The notes beneath the pieces were generated by a model. The model was not told the origin of the DNA. It was given only the letters and a program-made list of their open reading frames with translations, and ran no database searches. This document shows positions 1 through 5,824 of a DNA stretch of 8,157 nucleotides, piece after piece. How positions within the stretch are numbered: the first letter of the stretch is position 1; every line of letters begins with the position of its first letter. The position numbers were made by a program, and so were the translations under genes. Origin of the DNA: an uncultured Desulfobacteraceae bacterium (lineage in GTDB: Bacteria > Desulfobacterota > Desulfobacteria > Desulfobacterales > UBA2174); assembly GCA_937982505.1 (NCBI GenBank), contig CALJLV010000052.1, positions 1 through 8,157 of the forward strand. Reading direction: 5' to 3'.

Positions 1-449
1 TTGGCCGGGTTGGCGAACTGGTTGGGCATGAAGGCGCCGGCCTCGCGGGCCGCGATGGCTTCGGCGCGGGCGATGGCCCCCGCCATGCCTTCGGCCCCGG
101 GGGTCAGGACCAGCTCGGCGCCCAGATGCCGCAGCAGCTTGCGCCGCTCGACGCTCATGGTCTCGGGCATGGTCAGACAGAGCCGGTAGCCGCGGGCCGC
201 GGCGATGAAGGCCAGGCCGATGCCCGTGTTACCGCTGGTGGGCTCCACGATGAGGGATCCCGGCCCGAGGCGCCCCTGAGCCTCGGCCGCGTCGATCATG
301 GCCCGGGCGATGCGGTCCTTGACGCTGCCCAGAGGGTTGAAAAACTCCAGCTTGGCCAGGACCTCGGCCTTCAGATCGCCGGCCATGCGGCCCAGGCGCA
401 CCAGGGGGGTGCGGCCGACGGTGGCGTCGATGCGGTCGTGAATCGGCAT
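1..449 (-). CDS. cysK: Cysteine synthase A (O-acetylserine sulfhydrylase), 3' part missing
   Basis: PLP enzyme that makes cysteine from O-acetylserine and sulfide in the cytoplasm, the last step of cysteine synthesis. The 149 visible residues are the N-terminal half of a protein usually about 300-310 long; the rest lies beyond the left edge. Visible family marks: VGRTPLVRL at 11-19, the PLP-lysine motif NPLGSVKDR with K44, and the substrate-binding loop TSGNTG at 71-76. MPNQFANP near residue 141 is also typical of the family. The ATG at 447-449 is preceded on the minus strand by AGGAGG with about seven bases of spacing, which fixes the start. It lies downstream of cysE on the same strand, so the pair probably forms a serine-to-cysteine unit, though the 129-base spacer leaves room for separate control. 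The CysK type is preferred over cystathionine beta-synthase because no extra N-terminal domain is present; CysM cannot be fully excluded without the C-terminus. Confidence 0.93.
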   Translation of the reverse strand, partial: MPIHDRIDATVGRTPLVRLGRMAGDLKAEVLAKLEFFNPLGSVKDRIARAMIDAAEAQGRLGPGSLIVEPTSGNTGIGLAFIAAARGYRLCLTMPETMSVERRKLLRHLGAELVLTPGAEGMAGAIARAEAIAAREAGAFMPNQFANPA

Positions 450-464
450 GGCGGGCCTCCTAGA

Positions 465-562
465 CGTGTCTGCGGCGACACGCGGTTATCGGACAGCTTT
501 GGGGAATTATGCGAAAGCCGCCGCCCCTTCGATCGATCCGGCCGCGCCGGCGGCCAGGGGCG
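465..562 (-). other. Structured spacer between cysE and cysK
   Basis: Two inverted repeats lie in the 129-base spacer. The larger has outer arms CGCCCCT (522-528) and AGGGGCG (556-562) enclosing an inner perfect 6-bp hairpin, GGCCGC (540-545) with GCGGCC (550-555). The smaller, CGTGTC (465-470) with GACACG (477-482), ends a few bases upstream of the cysK Shine-Dalgarno sequence. Neither is followed by a T-run on the minus strand, so an intrinsic terminator is unlikely. It could be an mRNA stabiliser or processing site, or a translational control hairpin for cysK. High GC makes chance pairing easy. Confidence 0.35.
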
Positions 563-578
563 AAACGTGTCGCTGTCC

Positions 579-1550
579 TCATGGTTTTTGGGCGCCCATG
601 CGGCCGATGACCAGCCGCGGGGTTTCCAGGATCACCCGGGTGTCGGGGGGTACCGACTCGGTGAGCCAGACATTACCGCCGATCACCGAGCGGGCCCCGA
701 TGACGGTGTCCCCGCCCAGGATGGTAGCCCCCGAGTAGATGATCACGTCGTCTTCGATGGTCGGATGGCGTTTGCGGCCGCGAAAGCGGGCCCCGGCATC
801 CTTGGGCAGGGAGAGGGCGCCCAGGGTGACCCCCTGGTAGATGCGCACGTTATGGCCGATTTCGGTGGTTTCGCCGATGACCACCCCGGTGCCGTGGTCG
901 ATGACAAAACGTTCGCCGATGGTGGCGCCGGGATGGATGTCGATCCCCGTGAGGCTGTGGGCGTGCTCGGTCATGATGCGCGGCAGCAGGGGAACTTCCA
1001 TCTGGTAGAGCCGGTGCGCCACCCGGTAGACCGTGATGGCGAAGATCCCCGGATAGGAAAAAACGATTTCGTCGTGACTTTTGGCGGCCGGATCCCCCTC
1101 GTAGGCGGCGCGCACGTCGGTGGCCAGGGTCCTGCGGATCCGCGGCAGGATTTCAAGCAGTTCCAGGCAGAGGCGCCGGCCCCGCTCCACGCAGTCGCTG
1201 CAGGCCAGATCATGGCGCAGGCACTCGTGGCGGATCGAATGGGTGATCTGTTCGCTGAGCTGGTCGTAGAGCCGGGAGACGGTCTGGCCCAGGGCGTAGC
1301 GGTAGTTGACCGGATCGAGTTTTTCACGGCTGAAGAATCCAGGAAAGAGCAGTTCGCGCAGCCGGGCGATGATGTCCACCACGTAGCCCTCGCTGGCCAG
1401 GGGCTCCTGGTCGATGTGGGAAAAGCACTCGCGGTCGTCGCAGCTGGCGATGATCCGTTCGGCGATTTCGGGCAGGCGCGAGCGCATCCGGGCGCAATCG
1501 TCCAGATCGCTGCGGCACGGGCCGTGGTCGGGGCATTTGTCGCTTGTCAT
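579..1550 (-). CDS. cysE: Serine O-acetyltransferase, long N-terminal form
   Basis: Acetylates serine with acetyl-CoA to give O-acetylserine, the substrate of the adjacent CysK. The ATG at 1548-1550 is chosen over an upstream in-frame start at 1616 because AGGAGG sits five bases before it. The protein is 323 residues, longer than E. coli CysE (273). Residues 1-165 are a helical N-terminal region; the left-handed beta-helix of hexapeptide repeats runs from about 203 to 300. Catalytic residues matching E. coli D143 and H158 appear as D204 (in GIDIHPGA) and H219 (in VIDHGTG), with the same 15-residue spacing. VIGETTEIG and RHPTIEDDVIIYSGATILGG complete the acyltransferase fold. Nine cysteines lie in residues 1-128, including CSDC at 117-120. 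The C-terminus ends GAQKP and lacks the terminal isoleucine that E. coli CysE inserts into CysK. A weak upstream promoter candidate is TTGACA (1625-1630 complement) with TAGCTT 16 bases on. Confidence 0.93.
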   Translation of the reverse strand: MTSDKCPDHGPCRSDLDDCARMRSRLPEIAERIIASCDDRECFSHIDQEPLASEGYVVDIIARLRELLFPGFFSREKLDPVNYRYALGQTVSRLYDQLSEQITHSIRHECLRHDLACSDCVERGRRLCLELLEILPRIRRTLATDVRAAYEGDPAAKSHDEIVFSYPGIFAITVYRVAHRLYQMEVPLLPRIMTEHAHSLTGIDIHPGATIGERFVIDHGTGVVIGETTEIGHNVRIYQGVTLGALSLPKDAGARFRGRKRHPTIEDDVIIYSGATILGGDTVIGARSVIGGNVWLTESVPPDTRVILETPRLVIGRMGAQKP

Positions 1551-1715
1551 GGGGACCTCCTGCGGGTCCTGCCCGGACCCTGATGGTATCCAACGCCCTA
1601 CTAAGCTAAGGTGCATTCAGGACTTGTCAAAAACGCCCTGGTATGGGAAAAGAAAACGATTTTCCTTGTGGCAAAAAACGCTTCGACCACCATCAAACGC
1701 ACCGGGAGGCCATGC

Positions 1716-1916
1716 ATGAAGCTCAAACAAAGCGGTATAGAATTGGCGGATGCCATTCGCAAAGCCATTAGCGACTGTGAAATCACTGCCAGCGAATACA
1801 ACGAAATTCTTCAAGTCGCCAACGCCGACCAGCACATCGACTCCCAGGAAAGGCAGTTGCTCTCGCAGTTGCAGCAAATGATCGCGAACGGAACGATCAC
1901 CCGCGTGCGGGGCTGA
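1716..1916 (+). CDS. Small acidic protein with EF-hand/TerB-like segment, function unknown
   Basis: A 66-residue protein I cannot assign to a named family with certainty. The ATG at 1716 is preferred to an upstream in-frame one at 1611 because GGGAGG lies just before it and the extra 35 residues look non-coding. Residues 4-30 are predicted helical (GIELADAIRKAISDCEITASEY). ANADQHIDSQERQLL (about 35-49) resembles the acidic D-x-D-x-x-I-D-x-x-E loop plus helix seen in EF-hands and TerB-like proteins; a short tail follows. There is no signal peptide or membrane helix, so it is probably cytoplasmic. It stands alone on the plus strand, divergent from cysE and convergent with the TIM-barrel gene, with a terminator 20 bases downstream, consistent with a monocistronic gene. 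Its codon use is less GC-biased than its neighbours'. Metal binding is only a guess, because the loop is incomplete compared with a true EF-hand. Confidence 0.72.
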   Translation: MKLKQSGIELADAIRKAISDCEITASEYNEILQVANADQHIDSQERQLLSQLQQMIANGTITRVRG

Positions 1917-1936
1917 AGGTCGGCCCCCTGCGATCC

Positions 1937-1978
1937 GCGCCTCGGATGCCGGACCTCGTTCCGGGGCGCCGTTTTCTT
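1937..1978 (+). terminator. Intrinsic terminator after the 66-residue gene
   Basis: GCGCCTCGG (1937-1945) pairs with CCGGGGCGC (1961-1969) over nine positions including one G-T pair. An alternative inner stem CCGGA/TCCGG is also possible. TTTTCTT follows at 1972-1978. The order fits Rho-independent termination of plus-strand transcription; on the minus strand no T-run follows, so it would not obviously stop the convergent gene. Confidence 0.6.
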
Positions 1979-1995
1979 CCTGCCGCAAACAGCCG

Positions 1996-2793
1996 TCAGG
2001 CTTCTTCCATGATGCGCCGGAACGCTTCGCGGCTTTCGGCCAGATCCTCGCGCCGCTCGGTAAAGATCTCCATCGTCACGGTGGCCACCGCGGCAAAACG
2101 ATTCAGCGCCTTGGCTAAACGCGCAAAGGGGACCTTGCCCCGGCCCACCGGCAGGTGATCGTCGCGCCGGCCCCCGTTGTCACTCACGTGCAGGTGGCCC
2201 AGGCGCTGGCCCCAGGTCTCGACAAACGCCAGCAGGCGTTTCCCCCGGCGTCCGTCGATAAAGGCGTGGCCGGTGTCCAGGGTGAGCCGCAGATCCGGCC
2301 GGGCCGCAAAGAGCGGGCCGAATTCCTCCGGTTCCACGCAGACCCCGTAGCGGGGGAACATGTTTTCCAGGCAGACGGCCAGGCCCAGGCCGGCGGCGTG
2401 GTCCAGCATCCGATCCATCCCCTCGGCCACCAGGGGCCGGACCAGTTCCCGGGCCAGGACGGCCAGGCCGCCGATCACGGGCGGGTGGGCCACCACCTTC
2501 TCGGCGCCCAGCGCGGCGGCCGCATCCAGGCTGCGGCGGATCTCGTGACGCGAGGCGGCCCGGATGCCCGGGGTCAGATCCGCGGTGGAGACGAAGGTGG
2601 GCAAATGGCAGACCAGTCCCAGGCCGTGGTCGGCCAGGGCCCCCAGGATCTCGTGTTTTTCCCGGCGCACCAGGGCATGATGGGCCAGGGGGGCGTCGAG
2701 GGTCAGTTCCAGGTAGTCGAAGCCCAGGGCCGCGATGGCCCGGATCTCGTCGACCACTGGCCGCAGGGGAAAATTCATGGCACCAAAGCGCAT
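1996..2793 (-). CDS. Xylose-isomerase-like TIM-barrel protein (sugar phosphate isomerase/epimerase family)
   Basis: A 265-residue cytoplasmic protein of the AP endonuclease 2/xylose isomerase-like barrel superfamily; exact substrate unknown. Members isomerise or epimerise sugars or sugar acids, or cleave abasic DNA (endonuclease IV), using a divalent-metal centre. The beta-strand ends carry typical ligands: H63 (VCHLPTF), H103 (VVAHPPV), E143 (CLENMFPRYG), D173 and H176 (LTLDTGHAF), H202 (HLHVSDN), D212/H213 (DDHLPVGRG) and E242 (MEIFT). The HLPVGRGKVPF block is typical of the isomerase branch; the length is slightly under endonuclease IV (about 280). The ATG at 2791-2793 follows AAAGGAG with about six bases of spacing; longer in-frame upstream starts run into the divergent promoter and look non-coding. 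Its neighbours give no pathway clue: it is divergent from the ABC-F gene and convergent with the 66-residue gene. Confidence is high for the fold and low for the reaction. Confidence 0.85.
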   Translation of the reverse strand: MRFGAMNFPLRPVVDEIRAIAALGFDYLELTLDAPLAHHALVRREKHEILGALADHGLGLVCHLPTFVSTADLTPGIRAASRHEIRRSLDAAAALGAEKVVAHPPVIGGLAVLARELVRPLVAEGMDRMLDHAAGLGLAVCLENMFPRYGVCVEPEEFGPLFAARPDLRLTLDTGHAFIDGRRGKRLLAFVETWGQRLGHLHVSDNGGRRDDHLPVGRGKVPFARLAKALNRFAAVATVTMEIFTERREDLAESREAFRRIMEEA

Positions 2794-2820
2794 GGTCGCT
2801 CCTTTCGGTGGTCTGGTCCG

Positions 2821-2837
2821 GGGTGAAGGGCTCACCC
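2821..2837. promoter_or_regulatory. Perfect inverted repeat upstream of the TIM-barrel gene
   Basis: GGGTGA (2821-2826) and TCACCC (2832-2837) form a perfect 6-bp inverted repeat around a 5-base centre, 28 bases upstream of the minus-strand start codon. It could be a small operator or a leader hairpin; nothing in view identifies a regulator. Confidence 0.3.
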
Positions 2838-2900
2838 ATACACCAGATCGCGGCCCCCTGGGTAGTGGCGCCGTGAGGTTCTGGAAGCGGATAGATCCAT

Positions 2901-2929
2901 TTGACACCCGTTCTTTGACCGTATAAATT
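2901..2929 (+). promoter_or_regulatory. Probable sigma-70 promoter for the ABC-F/DUF166 unit
   Basis: A perfect TTGACA at 2901-2906 is followed by an AT-rich stretch. TATAAA (2922-2927) sits at a short 15-base spacing; TAAATT (2924-2929) gives the ideal 17-base spacing with a poorer match. It is the most AT-rich spot in the divergent spacer and lies about 60 bases before the ABC-F start codon. Confidence 0.5.
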
Positions 2930-2986
2930 GCTTCGTTTCGAAAGACAGGGCAACCGCAACCCGCAACCAGAGACCCGCACCCCAAG

Positions 2987-4870
2987 ATGCTTCAAGTCGA
3001 AAACCTCACCAAGGGATACGGCGGCCACGTGCTGCTGGACGCGATCAGCTTCAAGATCAACCCCCGCGAACGGGTGGGCCTGGTGGGCCGCAACGGCCAC
3101 GGCAAGACCACCCTCATGCGCATGATCGTGGGCGAGACCCGCCCGGACGCGGGAACCATCGCCATCCCCAAGAACTACCGCATCGGCTACGTGCAGCAGC
3201 ATCTGGACTTTACCCGCCCCACCGTTCTGGAAGAGGGGATGACCGGGCTGCTGCCGGCCGAACGCGACCACCACTGGAAGGTGGAGAAGATCCTGGCCGG
3301 GCTGGGATTCTCGCCGGCCGACCTCCAGCGGCCGCCCGGCGAGTTCTCCGGCGGCTACCAGGTGCGCCTCAACCTGGCCAAGATCCTGGTGAGCGACCCG
3401 GACCTGCTGCTGCTGGACGAACCCACCAACTACCTGGACATCACCTCCATCCGCTGGATCGTGGGCTTTCTCAACAACTGGCCCCGGGAGCTGATGGTCA
3501 TCACCCACGACCGGGGCTTCATGGATCAGGTGGTGACCCATATCCTGGGGATCCACCGCCAGAAGGTGCGCAAGATCCCCGGCGATACGGGCAAGTTCTA
3601 CGAACAGATCGCCCAGGAAGAGGAGATCCACGAGAACACGCGCCTCAACGACGAAAAGAAGCGCCGGGAAGTCGAGCTCTTCATCAGCCGCTTCCGGGCC
3701 AAGGCGCGTCTGGCCGGGATGGTCCAGTCGCGCATCAAGACCCTGGCCAAGATGGAAAAGCGCGAAAAACTCCAGGGCGTCGAGACCCTCGATTTCGCCT
3801 TCCGCTACAAACCTTTCACCGGCCGCCACATCCTGCGCACCGAAGCCTTGAGCTTCGGCTACGATCCGGCCCGGCCCCTGATCCGCGGTCTCGATCTGCA
3901 GGTCGCCGCCGGCGAGCGGATCTGCATCGTGGGCCCCAACGGCCGGGGCAAGACCACCCTGCTCAAGCTGCTGGCCGGCCACCTGGCCCCCGGCGGCGGA
4001 CAGGTGCAGCGGGCCGCCAACCTTACCGAGGGTTTTTTCGAACAGACCAACGTCCAGAGCCTGGTGGACGAACGCACCGTGGAAGAGGAGATCGGGGCCG
4101 TGGCCCCGGACTTCACCCGCACCCAGGTGCGCAACATCTGCGGGCTGATGATGTTTTCCGGAGACGACGCCCTCAAGAAGATCGCCGTCCTTTCCGGCGG
4201 TGAGAAGGCCCGGGTCATGCTCGGCCGCCTTCTGGCCTCCCCGGTGAACCTGCTGCTGCTGGACGAGCCCACCAACCACCTGGACATGGACAGCTGCGAC
4301 GCCATGCTGGCGGCGCTGGACCAGTTTCCCGGCACCCTGATCATGGTCACCCACAACGAGATGTTCCTCCACGCCCTGGCCCAGCGCCTGGTGGTCTTCC
4401 AAAACGACGGGGCGTCGGTGTTCTGGGGCGGATACCAGGAGTTTCTCGATCAGGGGGGATGGCGCACCGAGACCGGGCCGAAACGCCCCAAGCGCGCCGC
4501 GCCGTCGCGCCTGCCGGCGACCGAGGCCGCGGCGCCCCGGCCCGAGGCCAAGACGGACCGCAAGGCCCTCAAGCGGCTGCGCTCCGAGCTGGTGGCCGAG
4601 CGGGCCCGGGTCTTGCGGCCACTGGAAAAGCGCATCGCCGCGGCCGAAAGAACCATCGAGGCGCGCGAGGTGGAAATGGGCTATCTCAACGACGCCCTGG
4701 TGGCCGCCTCCCAGCAAAGCGATGGGGAACGGATCCGCGAGTTGTCCCAGGCCCTGCACCGCTGCCAGGAGACCATCGAGGCGGCCTTCGCCGACCTGGA
4801 AGCGGCCACCGACGAGATCGAGGCCCGCAAAAAGGAATTCGAACAACGACGCAAGGAGATCGAGCCCTGA
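2987..4870 (+). CDS. ABC-F family ATPase (YheS/Uup-like, ribosome-associated)
   Basis: A 627-residue soluble protein with two ABC ATPase domains and no membrane segment, the ABC-F layout; such proteins act on the ribosome, where they modulate or rescue translation or protect against antibiotics. Domain 1 (about 1-205): Walker A GRNGHGKTT 34-42, signature FSGGYQ 120-125, Walker B LLLLDEP with catalytic E145, switch H174. The interdomain linker is about 206-285, with the FRAKARLAGMVQSRIK stretch typical of ABC-F. Domain 2 (about 286-490): Walker A GPNGRGKTT 316-324, LSGGEKAR from 402, LLLLDEPTNHLD with E427, switch H456. A proline/alanine-rich hinge (about 497-525) leads to a charged C-terminal coiled coil (about 525-625), as in YheS and Uup. 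Both catalytic glutamates are present. The second switch reads THNE instead of the usual HDR. The ATG at 2987 gives the standard MLQVENLTKGYG opening, but no clear Shine-Dalgarno precedes it. A resistance role is possible but not shown. Confidence 0.92.
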   Translation: MLQVENLTKGYGGHVLLDAISFKINPRERVGLVGRNGHGKTTLMRMIVGETRPDAGTIAIPKNYRIGYVQQHLDFTRPTVLEEGMTGLLPAERDHHWKVEKILAGLGFSPADLQRPPGEFSGGYQVRLNLAKILVSDPDLLLLDEPTNYLDITSIRWIVGFLNNWPRELMVITHDRGFMDQVVTHILGIHRQKVRKIPGDTGKFYEQIAQEEEIHENTRLNDEKKRREVELFISRFRAKARLAGMVQSRIKTLAKMEKREKLQGVETLDFAFRYKPFTGRHILRTEALSFGYDPARPLIRGLDLQVAAGERICIVGPNGRGKTTLLKLLAGHLAPGGGQVQRAANLTEGFFEQTNVQSLVDERTVEEEIGAVAPDFTRTQVRNICGLMMFSGDDALKKIAVLSGGEKARVMLGRLLASPVNLLLLDEPTNHLDMDSCDAMLAALDQFPGTLIMVTHNEMFLHALAQRLVVFQNDGASVFWGGYQEFLDQGGWRTETGPKRPKRAAPSRLPATEAAAPRPEAKTDRKALKRLRSELVAERARVLRPLEKRIAAAERTIEAREVEMGYLNDALVAASQQSDGERIRELSQALHRCQETIEAAFADLEAATDEIEARKKEFEQRRKEIEP

Positions 4871-5541
4871 TGAACGCCGACCTTTCCTCCCGGCCCCAGC
4901 GCATCGCCGTCTTTCAGCAGAACGGCAGCGGCGAACGCAAGATCGCCGGGATCCGTCGCTACGGCCGGGACCGCTACGCCCTGCGGAGCATCGACCTGCC
5001 CGCCGGGCTGCCGCCGGTGATCGACGATGCCGACCTGTACCTGCCCGCGGTTCTCGATGCCGACCTGGTGTTGGACTACCTGACCCATCCGGACCTGTCC
5101 CACGATCTGGCGGCCCGTTGCAGTATCGAGGGCGTGCCCTACATCGGCTCGGGCAAGAAGCACCTGGTGGAGGGGGTGCTGATGCCGGTGACCTGCTGCG
5201 CCCTGACCCACCAGGAGGGGCTGGGCCACTACGGCCGGGATTTCGGCATGCCCCGCCTGGCCGTGCGCACCGAGAACGGGCGCATCGCCGAAATCCGCGT
5301 CGAGCGCGGGGCCCCCTGCGGCGCCACCTGGCCGGCGGCCGAAAAGATGATCGGACGAGAGCTGGACGAGGCGGTGGTGCGCATCGGCGTCGAGTGCCAG
5401 TTCCACTGTTCGGCCAACCCGGCCGGGTGGGACCCGATCTACCAGAAAAGCCCGGTGCACGTGGCCGGCGACCTGCACTCGGCGGCGCTCAAGGCGGCTC
5501 TGGCGAGAGCTGGGGTGAAAAGCGGGGGACGGTCCCGATGA
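4870..5541 (+). CDS. DUF166-like cysteine-rich protein
   Basis: A 223-residue protein that I recognise as resembling the DUF166 family (some members carry an old, poorly supported thymidylate synthase label); its biochemical role is unknown. The ATG shares one base with the ABC-F stop codon (TGATG), and AAGGAG lies 11 bases upstream inside the ABC-F gene, so translation is probably coupled. Residues 10-125 look like an alpha/beta domain (RIAVFQQNGSGERKIAGI; DADLYLPAVLDADLVLDYL). The C-terminal half holds the conserved-looking cysteine motifs: PVTCC (C109, C110), GAPCGATW (C150) and VECQFHCSANPAGWDP (C176, C180). With C84 that makes six cysteines, enough for a metal or Fe-S site, though this is inference. 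There is no signal peptide or membrane helix. The last residues overlap a GC palindrome (5526-5536), so the extreme C-terminus may be altered compared with relatives. Confidence 0.75.
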   Translation: MNADLSSRPQRIAVFQQNGSGERKIAGIRRYGRDRYALRSIDLPAGLPPVIDDADLYLPAVLDADLVLDYLTHPDLSHDLAARCSIEGVPYIGSGKKHLVEGVLMPVTCCALTHQEGLGHYGRDFGMPRLAVRTENGRIAEIRVERGAPCGATWPAAEKMIGRELDEAVVRIGVECQFHCSANPAGWDPIYQKSPVHVAGDLHSAALKAALARAGVKSGGRSR

Positions 5542-5579
5542 GAACGCGGGATGTTGTGGGTGCAGCAACCCGGATACGA

Positions 5580-5824
5580 CACTCGGTATTCCTGGATGTT
5601 TTTCGTAAAGGATTGGCTGAGAACAAGGACGGTACCCCAATCCGAGTTTCCCGGTCGATGCCATCGAATACGATAGCGAAATGGTCGCCTACACGGATAT
5701 CCTGAGAAATGGAATATCCCCGACAGCCACCATCCCCCGATATCCCGGAAAGAAGCCGCCCCCATCATCGAGGCCTTTCAAAAGCGGCAAGAAGTTCAAG
5801 AAATGCTGCCTGGGAAAAGCGTGA
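5580..5824 (+). pseudogene. Decayed gene ending in a SEC-C zinc-binding motif
   Basis: The frame ending at 5824 reads SGKKFKKCCLGKA then stop, the end of the SEC-C motif (usual form PCPCGSGKKYKKCC). The first cysteine pair is missing: the preceding residues read PPPSSRPFK. Upstream in the same frame, EYDSEMVAYTDILRNG (about 5666-5713) looks like real protein. Before that, plausible coding sequence is in another frame (DVFRKGLAENKDGTPIRVSR, about 5592-5651); losing one base near 5662 would join the two. No intact ORF remains, so this looks like the C-terminal remnant of a broken gene. The last 29 bases are antisense to the end of the gatZ-like gene. I do not recognise the parent family; SEC-C occurs in SecA and many unrelated proteins. 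A 55-codon ORF starting at 5538 with an ATGA overlap to the DUF166 stop is an alternative reading, but it lacks a convincing ribosome site. Confidence 0.45.

Noticed and set aside
126..1583. A 485-codon plus-strand open frame across cysE and cysK
   Set aside because: It is antisense to two recognisable enzymes and has no ribosome site or protein-like motifs.
1646..1665. GGAAAA/TTTTCC inverted repeat upstream of the 66-residue gene as an operator
   Set aside because: Short A/T-run symmetry of this kind is common in AT-rich spacers, and no nearby regulator or second copy supports it.
1996..2793. Endonuclease IV (DNA repair) identity for the TIM-barrel gene
   Set aside because: The fold is shared, but the HLPVGRG block and shorter length fit the sugar isomerase/epimerase branch better.
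2180..4846. An 888-codon open frame on the minus strand opposite the ABC-F gene
   Set aside because: It is antisense to the ABC-F gene, which has complete Walker and signature motifs, and then runs through the TIM-barrel gene in a shifted frame. Low-complexity G/A/P/R composition is typical of GC-rich shadow frames.
5550..5574. CGGG...CCCG stem-loop after the DUF166-like gene as a terminator
   Set aside because: Only a weak interrupted stem and no following T-run.
4681..5664. A 327-codon minus-strand open frame opposite the DUF166-like gene
   Set aside because: The plus-strand gene has coupled translation and conserved-looking cysteine motifs; the minus frame has neither.
5695..5745. Three ATATCC copies and a GGATAT/ATATCC inverted repeat as a possible terminator for gatZ
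   Set aside because: The 13-base loop and lack of a T-run on either strand make termination unlikely; the copies are short and irregularly spaced.
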